From the NCBI RefSeq assembly GCF_902762735.1, contig NZ_CACWPP010000031.1, forward strand, positions 1-39,442: a stretch of 39,442 bases of DNA. The letters run 5' to 3'. The notes under the pieces are model-generated. The model was not told where the DNA came from, searched no databases, and worked only from the letters and a program-made list of their open reading frames with translations. This stretch comes from an uncultured Ruminococcus sp. Its GTDB lineage: Bacteria; Bacillota; Clostridia; Oscillospirales; Ruminococcaceae. Position numbers and translations under genes: made by a program. This document shows, one piece after another, positions 1 to 7,893 of the stretch. Each line of letters opens with the position of its first letter. The first letter of the stretch is position 1.

Positions 1-1875
1 CTGCGCGGCAAGCATGACGGTCTTATTTTCCCGAAAACGGGGTACGCTCCGTGTGATGTGGAAGAATGGCTGAGGGTAATGAAGATCTCGCGTTCTTTCG
101 GTATCAATCATTATCGTTTCCATACCTGCTGCCCGCCGGAAGCTGCTTTTATCGCGGCGGATATGCTCGGCATTTATATGGAGCCTCAGCTCCCGTTCTG
201 GGGGACTGTCTGCGCACCCGATGAAGAAGGCTACAATGCCGAAGAACAGCAGTTCCTGATAGATGAGGGCTTTGCTATGCTCAGAGAATACGGAGATCAC
301 CCATCGTTCTGCATGATGTCGATGGGCAACGAACTATGGGGAAGCAAAGAGCGTATCAATGAGATAATGGGAATGTACAAGAAATTTGATGACAGACATC
401 TGTATACGCAGGGTTCAAATAATTTCCAGTGGTTCCCGAATGTGGTCGAAAACGATGATTTCTTTGTGGGCGTGAGACTGGCTAATGACAGACTGATACG
501 CGGTTCATATGCTATGTGTGATGCACCGCAGGGTCATATACAGACTGACAAGCCTGCCGCAGATCACAGCTATGACAGTGCTATAAGACCTGAAAAGCCC
601 GCAAGTTCGACAGATGTTTCTGATGATGGGACGGTGCAGATACAATTCGGCACTACTATGAAAACCGTCAAAGCAAGTGACGCTGATGCGGATCTTATCC
701 CTGAGATACCGATAGTTTCACATGAGATAGGTCAGTTTGAGACTTATCCGAATTTTGATGAGATAGAAAAATACACAGGTTCGCTCAAAGCACGCAATTT
801 CGAGATATTTCGTGAGAGGCTGACAGAAAAGGGACTGGGACATCTGGCAAAAGATTATTTCTACTGCTCCGGTCAGCTGGCTAAAGCCTGCTATAAGGAA
901 GAGCTGGAATCGGTTTTCCGTTCTGAACTGCTGGGCGGTTTCCAGATACTTGATATACAGGACTTTTCGGGGCAGGGCACTGCGCTTGTCGGCATGCTTG
1001 ACGCATTTATGGATAATAAAGGTCTGATAACGCCCGAAGAGTGGCGCGAGTTTTGTAATGATGCGGTCGTGCAGGCGGTATTTGACAGTTACACACCTCT
1101 TTCGGGAAGCAGTTTTGGATTTGGCGTAAGGGTCGTGAATTTCCGCCCTGTCAGCCTTAAAGGGAGAACAGTAAGCTGGTCGCTCAAAGCTGACGGCTTT
1201 GAAAAAAATGGAAGTGCGTCGATAACCTCTGATGACAATTATTTCAGCGCGGGGCGTTTCACTGTTGAACTTCCCGAGGTCGATAACATCACAGATGCTG
1301 TACTTTCGCTCGGCGTTGATGGCACTGATATTCGCAACCATTACGAACTTGAGATGATACCGACAGCGGCTGAATATGATGATTCATGTATCTTTACGGA
1401 GATCGACAGCCGCGCGGAAGAAAAGCTGAAAAACGGCGGAACAGTCATACTGTTCAGGCAGAGCGAAAATTCTATCGAGGGGGCTTACTGTCAGGATTTC
1501 TGGTGTTATCCCATGTTTGCGGCTATATCGCGAATGATGGATAAACCTGAGCCTGTGGGTACGATGGGACTTGTGATAGATAACGGTCATGCCGCACTCG
1601 GCGGATTTGCAAGCAAGCACTATTCAACGCCTGCATGGTGGGATATTGTGCAGAATTCCCGCTGTGAGATACTTGACGGCAGAGCAGACGGCAAGAGGAT
1701 AATTGTACGAATGATAGACAATTTTGAGCGCAACCATGACCTTGCACTGTTGTATGAATATGACTGCATGGGAGGCAAAGTCGTGGTTTGCAGCAGTGAC
1801 CCCGAAAAGCTGAAAGAGTCTTACGAAGGCAGGCTGTTTATAAAGTCACTGGCTGATTATGCATCGGGCAGGTAA
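1..1875 (+). CDS. Glycoside hydrolase family 2 TIM-barrel protein, 5'-truncated by the window edge
   Basis: The reading frame is open from base 1, so the start and probably the N-terminal sugar-binding and Ig-like domains lie upstream. The visible part begins inside the GH2 catalytic barrel. The segment MSMGNELWG (Glu codon 331-333) matches the conserved Asn-Glu acid/base of clan GH-A. The Glu in SHEIGQFETYP (codon 724-726) is my candidate nucleophile. GH2 enzymes are retaining beta-glycosidases (galactosidase, mannosidase, glucuronidase and others); the substrate cannot be read from this fragment. After the barrel, about 300 residues look beta-rich and accessory. Stop is TAA. No strong terminator follows, and a new promoter starts 77 bases later. 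Family is well supported, specificity is not. Confidence 0.8.
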   Translation: MRGKHDGLIFPKTGYAPCDVEEWLRVMKISRSFGINHYRFHTCCPPEAAFIAADMLGIYMEPQLPFWGTVCAPDEEGYNAEEQQFLIDEGFAMLREYGDHPSFCMMSMGNELWGSKERINEIMGMYKKFDDRHLYTQGSNNFQWFPNVVENDDFFVGVRLANDRLIRGSYAMCDAPQGHIQTDKPAADHSYDSAIRPEKPASSTDVSDDGTVQIQFGTTMKTVKASDADADLIPEIPIVSHEIGQFETYPNFDEIEKYTGSLKARNFEIFRERLTEKGLGHLAKDYFYCSGQLAKACYKEELESVFRSELLGGFQILDIQDFSGQGTALVGMLDAFMDNKGLITPEEWREFCNDAVVQAVFDSYTPLSGSSFGFGVRVVNFRPVSLKGRTVSWSLKADGFEKNGSASITSDDNYFSAGRFTVELPEVDNITDAVLSLGVDGTDIRNHYELEMIPTAAEYDDSCIFTEIDSRAEEKLKNGGTVILFRQSENSIEGAYCQDFWCYPMFAAISRMMDKPEPVGTMGLVIDNGHAALGGFASKHYSTPAWWDIVQNSRCEILDGRADGKRIIVRMIDNFERNHDLALLYEYDCMGGKVVVCSSDPEKLKESYEGRLFIKSLADYASGR

Positions 1876-1952
1876 GTGTTGTCTGAATGAACAAAATTCT
1901 TGTCCTGAATTTGTTGCTAGTGATGAAAGTATTATCGTGCTTCTTCAAAATG

Positions 1953-1982
1953 TTGAAATCTGACAAAAAGTTATGCTATAAT
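1953..1982 (+). promoter_or_regulatory. Sigma-A-type promoter for the M15-like/esterase operon
   Basis: TTGAAA at 1953-1958, an 18-base spacer and TATAAT at 1977-1982, with a TGC extended -10 just before it. It would start a transcript near 1989 with a leader of about 97 nt. That leader contains the inverted repeat ATCACAT (2003-2009) / ATGTGAT (2030-2036). Confidence 0.65.
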
Positions 1983-2085
1983 TATAGTGAACGGCATTAA
2001 AAATCACATATAGACCGTCGGGGACATGAATGTGATCTTTGGTCGTTTACTATGAGTTATATGGTTGCAAAGGTGGTGTAGCTTT

Positions 2086-3108
2086 ATGTCTGAAACGACA
2101 AAGCCTAAGGTTTATAAGTATAAGAATATTGCGGCGGCACTGGCGGTCATACTGCTTATCCTGGTCGCAGTATCGACTTCGTGCAGTTCGCGGCAGTCAA
2201 AGAAAAAAGCTGTTGAGGATAAAGATGATATTGCAGGATCTTCCGTTGAGGAAACAAAGCCTGTAAAGGAGGACGCGAGCAAAAGACTGACCAAAAACTA
2301 TACATATAATGAGATGCAGAACGGTACGGCGATGTATAACGGTCTGCTTTTGCAGGTCGATGCGCAGCACCCTTTCAAGGGGCAGGTAAATAATACAGAG
2401 TCGCTCTATTCGTTTTTGTTTGACAAGAATGGCGAACAGGTGATGGCGGCAAGCTACCCCAGTGATGAAGCACTGCCTGAAATGCTTCAGGCGCTCAACG
2501 ATATGGCAGTCGCATTTGAAGCGCAGTCGCACAGCAGCGGCATGCTGATGATAACTTCAATGATACCTGACGCTGATGATACAGCGCAGAGAGCGGATGA
2601 AGCGTATATCGGTTCAACGGTAGATCTTATGGTGCTTGACGGTGAGTCGTATCTGGAGTTCACGGGTAAAGACAGCTTTGCTTGGATACCGCAGAACTGC
2701 GCAAAATACGGATTTGTGATGCGCGGTGCTGACAGATTGAGATATGTTGGCAGGGAAGCGGCAGAACTGATAGATCATATGAAAAAGACTGACGGTTCGG
2801 CTGATCTGGAAAAATTTCAGTCTGCTGTAAGAGAGTATTCCTTTGAAAAGCCCTGGTTTGTCACAACGGATAACGGCACTGAATATGCATCATATTTTGT
2901 TGCGGCAGAAGAGGGGACGCTTACCACGAGTGTGCCTGTGCCGATGCGAGATGACGAAAGCAGCTATCCTTATATCATATCGGGCAATAATGCCGATGGT
3001 TATATAGTAATAGCCGATATTACAGAGAATAAAGAGTTTGACAGTAATAATAATTCAGCGGCGGACAGCAAAACCGAGTCCGAAGCGGAAGGAGAGTATT
3101 TATTATGA
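2086..3108 (+). CDS. Membrane-anchored VanY/M15B-like protein with zinc and catalytic residues lost
   Basis: 340 residues from ATG 2086, which has AAAGGTGG ten bases upstream; an in-frame TTG at 2065 is less likely. Residues about 14-31 form a hydrophobic segment ending in STSCSS, so it is either a signal anchor or a weak lipobox. A charged linker follows. Residues about 81-310 follow the layout of VanY-type D,D-carboxypeptidases: a TS box (157-158), STVD (177-180), W200...YGF (208-210), RYVG (219-222), then the C-terminal extension with VPVP and ISGNNADGYIV seen in clostridial relatives. The expected first zinc His is Ala173, the EPWH motif is absent (GADRL before RYVG), and the substrate Arg of SGYR is missing; only Asp180 remains. 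It is probably a non-catalytic wall-binding relative. It overlaps the next gene (ATGATGA). Kinship is by eye, from motif order. Confidence 0.65.
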   Translation: MSETTKPKVYKYKNIAAALAVILLILVAVSTSCSSRQSKKKAVEDKDDIAGSSVEETKPVKEDASKRLTKNYTYNEMQNGTAMYNGLLLQVDAQHPFKGQVNNTESLYSFLFDKNGEQVMAASYPSDEALPEMLQALNDMAVAFEAQSHSSGMLMITSMIPDADDTAQRADEAYIGSTVDLMVLDGESYLEFTGKDSFAWIPQNCAKYGFVMRGADRLRYVGREAAELIDHMKKTDGSADLEKFQSAVREYSFEKPWFVTTDNGTEYASYFVAAEEGTLTTSVPVPMRDDESSYPYIISGNNADGYIVIADITENKEFDSNNNSAADSKTESEAEGEYLL

Positions 3109-3938
3109 TGAAGGAAGTTATAGAACTTAATGTTGATTATGAAAAAGCAGGTATCAAGGATATAGGTGATAAGCCTACACTTGACTGCTATTACAGCACA
3201 CTTACCGAAGAGATAGGCAGAAAGAAGCACCGTGCGCTGATAATCTGTCCAGGCGGCGGATATGACTACTGTTCGGAGAGAGAGGCTGAGCCTGTTGCAT
3301 TCAGGTTTATCGCCTACGGTATAAGCTGTTTTGTACTGAGGTACACTTGTCAGCGTGCTTTCCCGCAGGACGCGCTTGAATGTGCGGCGGCTGTAAAATA
3401 TGTCAGGGAGAACGCCGAGAGATTTGACATAGATCCCGATAAGATCGCTGTAATGGGCTTCTCGGCAGGCGGACATCTGGCGGCGACGATGGCAAACCTG
3501 TGGAACAGCGAGATACTGACAAAGCCGCTCGGCTGTACACCTGAGGATATAAAGGTAAACGCTTCCGTGCTTTGCTATGCTGTTCTGACCAGTGACCCTG
3601 AGTTTACGCATGAAGGTTCTATACAGAACCTGCTGAGGGGCAGGGAAAATGATAAGGAACTGCGCGATTTCCTTGCGATGGAGAACCGTGTCGGCGCACA
3701 TACACCGCCGACTTTTCTGTGGCACTGCGCTGATGACGGCTGTGTAAGGGTGCAGAATTCGCTGTTTTACATGACTTCTCTTGCTAAATACTGGATACCT
3801 TTTGAGTCGCATATCTATGAGCATGGCGGTCACGGTCTGGGACTGTGTGATGAGACTACTGCCACATGGGAGGGTCATATCCAGCCTGTTGCGGCTGCAT
3901 GGGCAGAAGCTGCTGTCAAGTGGCTTCTCAGGCTTTGA
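3105..3938 (+). CDS. Alpha/beta hydrolase, BD-FAE / acetyl-xylan-esterase-like
   Basis: 277 residues. Start ATG 3105 overlaps the previous stop (a second ATG at 3108 is equally possible), preceded by GGAAGGAGAG. It shows a full alpha/beta-hydrolase set: oxyanion loop CPGGGY (48-53), nucleophile elbow GFSAGGH (Ser120), acid in HCADDG (Asp210 or 211) and catalytic His in YEHGGHGLGL (His243). This motif set matches the BD-FAE/esterase-lipase group, which removes acetyl or feruloyl groups from plant polysaccharides or acts on small esters. No signal peptide is seen, so it is probably cytoplasmic, acting on imported oligosaccharides. The GH2 glycosidase upstream fits a glycan-degrading role, but they have separate promoters. 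Family is firm; substrate is inference. Confidence 0.85.
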   Translation: MMKEVIELNVDYEKAGIKDIGDKPTLDCYYSTLTEEIGRKKHRALIICPGGGYDYCSEREAEPVAFRFIAYGISCFVLRYTCQRAFPQDALECAAAVKYVRENAERFDIDPDKIAVMGFSAGGHLAATMANLWNSEILTKPLGCTPEDIKVNASVLCYAVLTSDPEFTHEGSIQNLLRGRENDKELRDFLAMENRVGAHTPPTFLWHCADDGCVRVQNSLFYMTSLAKYWIPFESHIYEHGGHGLGLCDETTATWEGHIQPVAAAWAEAAVKWLLRL

Positions 3939-4045
3939 TAAACCGGTGTGGCTATGATAAAATGGGTCAACAAAGTTGATGACAGCTGTGAAGGTGTTTT
4001 TGTCAGCAGTTTTTTCCATGATGATGATGGCGGCTCTAAACCATA

Positions 4046-4167
4046 GCAATCCGCCTTAAAATTCAGACAAAATCCAGTCACAAAATCCATAGATCCGAGC
4101 TTTTGCGACTGGATTTTGTGAATTTAAATAGTTGGATTGCTTTTGTGAATTTAAATAGTTGGATTGC
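4046..4167 (+). mobile_element. MITE-like hairpin element, 122 bp, flanked by TA
   Basis: The ends GCAATCC (4046-4052) and GGATTGC (4161-4167) are inverted repeats, flanked on both sides by TA; including the flanks, ATAGCAATCC / GGATTGCTAT match over 10 bases. Imperfect pairing continues inward for about 30 bases. A second perfect inverted repeat, TCACAAAATCC (4078-4088) / GGATTTTGTGA (4111-4121), lies in the middle. TA flanks and no coding capacity suggest a non-autonomous element of the IS630/mariner type; that class is inference. No second copy was spotted in the window. Confidence 0.5.
4114..4167 (+). repeat. Tandem duplication of a 27-bp unit inside the hairpin element
   Basis: Bases 4114-4140 and 4141-4167 are identical and directly adjacent. 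The unit is nine codons long, so it leaves the downstream frame unchanged (FVNLNSWIA repeated in translation). It duplicates most of the right arm of the palindromic element, probably by replication slippage at the hairpin. Confidence 0.9.
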
Positions 4168-4537
4168 TATAAGCATTTATATCGAAAGTTCCGAACTGAC
4201 CGATCATGCTGAAAAATGTGTGGCATCGCTTAACAGTCTGCCCGATGAAACAATAGATGACATCTGCCGCGGTCTTATCAAAAGTGCAGGTGAGGGCGGT
4301 CTTGATGAAGAGTTTGAACTGCCTGAGCTTGATGATGTGCGTGATATACTGAATTTCTGCTGGTTTACAGCGGTGTATGTCAGCAAGCCTGAAGATGACA
4401 GCATCGTATCTTATGCTGTTGAGGGCGAGGGCGACTGGGGAGAGGTCGTTGGTTTTGTTATAAAAGACGGCAAGGCAGTTTATGTAGGTACAGACTATCT
4501 TGACTGTATGAATGACTGAAATATTTGAACTGAAAAA

Positions 4538-4570
4538 ACAGCCCGAGGTATTTTACTTCGGGCTGTTTTT
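4538..4570 (+). terminator. Rho-independent terminator after the esterase operon
   Basis: AACAGCCCGAGGT pairs with ACTTCGGGCTGTT (one G-T pair), with a short AT loop and a T run at 4566-4570. Confidence 0.85.
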
Positions 4571-4627
4571 AACCAAAGAAGTATTTTTTGCATAATATGT
4601 ACCATGATAATAATGGGAGGTAAACTT

Positions 4628-5695
4628 ATGTCAGAAAAATACTTTTTGGGCTGTATGACAGCGCAGGGCTTTTCAACCGAGTTTGGCAGACTGATAGAGG
4701 AAAGCGACCGATTTACTTATATCCTCAAAGGCGGTGCAGGTACGGGCAAATCCTCGCTGATGAAAAAGATAGCCGCCGAGTTTGAAACGGACGAACATGT
4801 GGTCAGGTTCTACTGTTCATCCGATCCCGCATCGCTGGACGCTGTATGGCTGGAGAAGTCTGATGTGCTTATCGTTGACGGGACTTCTCCGCATGTTTTT
4901 GACCCGATCTATCCGGGTGCAGCTCAGGTCATCATCAACCTGGGAGAGAACTGGGACAGCAGAAAACTGGCTGATGACCGCGAGAAAATTATCGCAGTTA
5001 CCGATAAGAACAAGTCTCTGCTGGCGCGTGCCAAGCGCTTCACAACAGCATTCTCGAATGTGTGCAGTGACAGCTTCAATTGTGCGCAGGGCTGTATAGA
5101 CGAGGAAAAGCTAAACGGTTTCCTGGCAAGGTTCTGCAAAAAGATGATACCGAAAAAAGGCAGTGGGAGCGGCAGGCGCGATATACGTCAGCTTTCGGCT
5201 ATGACTGAATTTGGCTGGCTGACTATGACAGAAACGCTGGAGAGCTGTCAGGAGATCTATATGATGCACGATGAATACTTTGCATGTTCACACAGGATAT
5301 GTGAAAGTGTGGCAGCAGAAGCATCAAGGCGCGGATTTGATGTTATAATATGCCCCAGTCACGGGCTGAACGATCTGGCATATGAGCATATCATCATTCC
5401 CGAACTTGGACTTGCGATGGCTTCTGCAACACCGCTGAATGATCTTAGGATAGAAAATGCAAAACAGCTGAATTTATCGCGTTTTTATGACAAAATGGCT
5501 TTACAGCGGTATAAAAGCAGGCTGAAAATGAACAGGCTGACAGCTGTAAAGCTTGCTGATGAGATCTATATCACTATAAAAAATGCAAAAGCTGTCCATG
5601 ATGAGATAGAGAAGTATTATATCGAAGCTATGGATCATTCGGCACTTGACAGACTGACCGAAAAGCTCATCAAAGAGATAAAAGAGAGAAAATAG
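4628..5695 (+). CDS. PRK06851-type P-loop ATPase of unknown role
   Basis: 355 residues from ATG 4628, chosen because GGGAGG at 4615-4620 sits seven bases upstream; an in-frame ATG at 4604 has no such site. Walker A is GGAGTGKS at residues 35-42. It is followed by CSSDPASLDAV, a DGTSPHVFDP stretch and NLGENWDS, all typical of the conserved clostridial family catalogued as PRK06851, whose function is unknown. The second half contains HGLNDLAYEHIIIPEL, the counterpart of the degenerate second NTPase half in this family. It is flanked by terminators at 4538 and 5704, so it is monocistronic. Cytoplasmic, no membrane segment. The family call is from remembered motifs; ATP binding is well supported. 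Confidence 0.75.
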   Translation: MSEKYFLGCMTAQGFSTEFGRLIEESDRFTYILKGGAGTGKSSLMKKIAAEFETDEHVVRFYCSSDPASLDAVWLEKSDVLIVDGTSPHVFDPIYPGAAQVIINLGENWDSRKLADDREKIIAVTDKNKSLLARAKRFTTAFSNVCSDSFNCAQGCIDEEKLNGFLARFCKKMIPKKGSGSGRRDIRQLSAMTEFGWLTMTETLESCQEIYMMHDEYFACSHRICESVAAEASRRGFDVIICPSHGLNDLAYEHIIIPELGLAMASATPLNDLRIENAKQLNLSRFYDKMALQRYKSRLKMNRLTAVKLADEIYITIKNAKAVHDEIEKYYIEAMDHSALDRLTEKLIKEIKERK

Positions 5696-5703
5696 ATCAT
5701 CTT

Positions 5704-5733
5704 ATCCCCCTATATTGATATAGGGGGATTTTT
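5704..5733 (+). terminator. Rho-independent terminator after the ATPase gene
   Basis: ATCCCCCTAT / ATAGGGGGAT stem with an ATTG loop, followed by five Ts at 5729-5733. It starts nine bases after the stop codon. Confidence 0.9.
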
Positions 5734-5789
5734 GTCAATGATGCATAGAATTTTATTGAAATGCAGGTCATATATGAAAATTATTGCTC

Positions 5790-5818
5790 TTGAAAAAAAT
5801 GCTGTCAGGTGGTATAAT
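5790..5818 (+). promoter_or_regulatory. Sigma-A-type promoter for recJ and the following genes
   Basis: TTGAAA (5790-5795), 17-base spacer, TATAAT (5813-5818). It lies 35 bases before the chosen recJ start and is the only clear promoter for the block ending at 13739. Confidence 0.75.
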
Positions 5819-5853
5819 ATAAAGAAAATCATTTTAAAATGGGGGTAGTGTTT

Positions 5854-7890
5854 ATGAACAGATGGAGGATCGGGAAAGCTGACAGCGCTAAGGTAGCAGA
5901 GTTTGAGCAAAAGACCGACCTGAACAGGCTGACGCTGGAAGTGCTTTCCTCACGCGGATATAACGATATTGACAGCATCGTGGAGTTTTTTACCGAGCAG
6001 GAGCTGGAAGATCCGTTCGTTATCAAGGATATGGAGAAAGCGGTAAATGCGATAAATGCAGTTGTTGATACGAATGAGCTTATCTGCATTTACGGCGACT
6101 ATGACTGCGACGGTGTTACTTCGACTTCTATTCTGTTCAGCTATCTCGAAAGTATGGGTGCGAATGTAATGTACTACATACCCGAACGTGATGACGGCTA
6201 CGGTCTTAACATAAAAGCTGTTGAAGAACTGGCAGAAAAGGGTGTCAAGCTGATAATCACTGTTGATAACGGCATATCCGCGATAAATGAGGCCAAAAGG
6301 ATATATGAGCTTGGCATGAAGCTGGTAGTGACCGATCACCATCAGCCCGGCGAGGAACTTCCTGAGGCGGAGGCTGTCGTTGACCCTCATCAGGCTGACT
6401 GTCCCAGCAAGTTCAAAGACCTTTGCGGCGCGGGTGTTGCATTGAAACTGTGTGCCGCTCTTGACGGCGGTAATTATGAGGCAATAATCGAGCAGTATTC
6501 AGACCTGTGCGCAATCGGCACAGTGGCAGATGTCGTTCCGCTGAATGGCGAGAACAGGACGCTTGTAAAGACGGGTTTCCGCTATCTGCCGAACACCGAG
6601 ATACTCGGGCTGGATATGCTGCTTGATAAGCTGAATGTTGACAGAAATAAAATAGTATCCGACCATATCGGGTTCAGGATAGGACCTGTTATAAATGCAT
6701 CTGGAAGATTTGGCTCTCCGCTTACCGCTGTAAAGGCTCTTCTGAGTGAAGATCAGGAAGATGCGGAAAACTATGTCGATACAATGATAAAACTGAATAC
6801 CATGCGCAAGTCAAGTGAGCAGGAGATACTGAATGATATTCAGCGGTTTATAGATAATGACCCGACAGTGCTGGATCACAGGGTCATCGTGCTGGCAGGG
6901 AACGGCTGGCATCATGGCATCATCGGCATAGTTGCTTCAAAAATACTGGAGAGATACGGCAAACCCACAATAATAATAACCGATGAGGGCAACGGAGAAG
7001 CAAGAGGTTCAGCAAGGTCGGTCAAAGGGTTAAACATGTTCCAATGTATCACTTACTGCAAGGATCTGCTGACAAAGTTCGGCGGACATGAGTGTGCTGC
7101 GGGCTTTTCTCTCAGTTCGGAGTCTATAAAGGCGTTTACTGAAAAAGTCTACGAATACGCCGCAACGCTTGAAAAGCCTGCGGTAAAAACGCTTTATGCC
7201 GATAAGGTGCTGATGCCTGCGGATATAAGCGTTGATATGGTCAAGGGACTGAGTGTGCTGGAACCGTTGGGTGAAGGCAATCCCAGACCGCTGTTTGCGA
7301 TACTGGGGGCTAAGGTAACGGATATTACAGGGCTTAAAGAAAATGCCCATACAAAGTTTACTTTCAGCTATGGCGGACTGACAGCGCAGGCATTGATGTT
7401 CGGGCATGACCCGACAAAGCTGTGCTTTACAAAAGGCGATAATGTCGATATGCTTGCAGAGTTGGATATAAATGTATTTAATAACAGGGAATCAGTCTCG
7501 ATAAAGGTGGCGGATATAAGGCTCAGCGGTATCAAGCAGGAAAAATATATCGCCGCAAAAGATACTTACGAGAAACTGATGAGCGGAGAAGAACTTCCCG
7601 TAAACTTTGTCAAAAAGATAATCCCGCAGCGCAGCGAGCTTATAATGGTATATAAATACCTGAATGCTGTAAGAGAGACCTCAATGGATACACTGTTTAT
7701 GAGGCTTACCAGCGACAGCATGAATTACTGCAAGTTAAAGATAATTATAGATATATTTAAGGATAAGGAGCTTATTGCTTTTGAAGGCGCTTCAATGAGG
7801 ATAAAGCTCCTGCCTGTTTCAAAGAAGGTAGATCTGGAAGAATCGGACACACTGGTAAAATTAAGATCAATGATTGGAAAGGTGGAATAA
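5854..7890 (+). CDS. recJ: Single-stranded-DNA-specific exonuclease RecJ
   Basis: 678 residues. ATG 5854 is preferred because GGGGGTAG lies seven bases upstream; an in-frame ATG at 5839 would overlap that site. RecJ is a 5'-3' ssDNA exonuclease of the DHH superfamily that works in recombination and in base-excision and mismatch repair. Metal-binding motifs are visible: DYDCDG (82-87), DHH (161-163), GAGVALKLC, and RIGPVINASGRFGSP. The DHHA1 region shows GWHHGIIGIVASK, GSARS and KFGGHECAAGFSL. The OB-fold region and a C-terminal extension of about 130 residues follow, as in Firmicutes RecJ. Next gene begins three bases after its stop, so co-transcription with relA is likely, the usual recJ-(apt)-relA neighbourhood but without apt. 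Confidence 0.95.
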   Translation: MNRWRIGKADSAKVAEFEQKTDLNRLTLEVLSSRGYNDIDSIVEFFTEQELEDPFVIKDMEKAVNAINAVVDTNELICIYGDYDCDGVTSTSILFSYLESMGANVMYYIPERDDGYGLNIKAVEELAEKGVKLIITVDNGISAINEAKRIYELGMKLVVTDHHQPGEELPEAEAVVDPHQADCPSKFKDLCGAGVALKLCAALDGGNYEAIIEQYSDLCAIGTVADVVPLNGENRTLVKTGFRYLPNTEILGLDMLLDKLNVDRNKIVSDHIGFRIGPVINASGRFGSPLTAVKALLSEDQEDAENYVDTMIKLNTMRKSSEQEILNDIQRFIDNDPTVLDHRVIVLAGNGWHHGIIGIVASKILERYGKPTIIITDEGNGEARGSARSVKGLNMFQCITYCKDLLTKFGGHECAAGFSLSSESIKAFTEKVYEYAATLEKPAVKTLYADKVLMPADISVDMVKGLSVLEPLGEGNPRPLFAILGAKVTDITGLKENAHTKFTFSYGGLTAQALMFGHDPTKLCFTKGDNVDMLAELDINVFNNRESVSIKVADIRLSGIKQEKYIAAKDTYEKLMSGEELPVNFVKKIIPQRSELIMVYKYLNAVRETSMDTLFMRLTSDSMNYCKLKIIIDIFKDKELIAFEGASMRIKLLPVSKKVDLEESDTLVKLRSMIGKVE

Positions 7891-7893
7891 GTT

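Larger units (their letters stand above)
3954..4519 (+). pseudogene. Small acidic protein gene split by a palindromic insertion
   Basis: An ATG at 3954, 15 bases after the esterase stop, opens a 30-residue frame (MIKWVNKVDDSCEGVF...GGSKP) that stops at 4044-4046, at the edge of a hairpin element. Beyond the element a different frame continues from 4169 (ISIYIESSELTDHAEKC...) to a stop at 4517-4519, giving 116 residues. Removing 4044-4168 (125 bases) joins the two in frame as GGSKP-ISIYIES, a 146-residue protein. The C-terminal part is acidic with EGEGDWGE and YVGTDY near the end, reminiscent of immunity/DUF-type proteins such as DUF6985; I do not assign a function. The downstream frame extends back through the element to a TTG at 4103, so a shortened product could still be made. 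It is last in its operon, before the terminator at 4538. Confidence 0.55.

Noticed and set aside
3000-4049. A 349-codon open frame on the - strand opposite the esterase
   Set aside because: It runs antisense across two coding genes and into the hairpin element, with no start signals; the + strand esterase has a full catalytic set.
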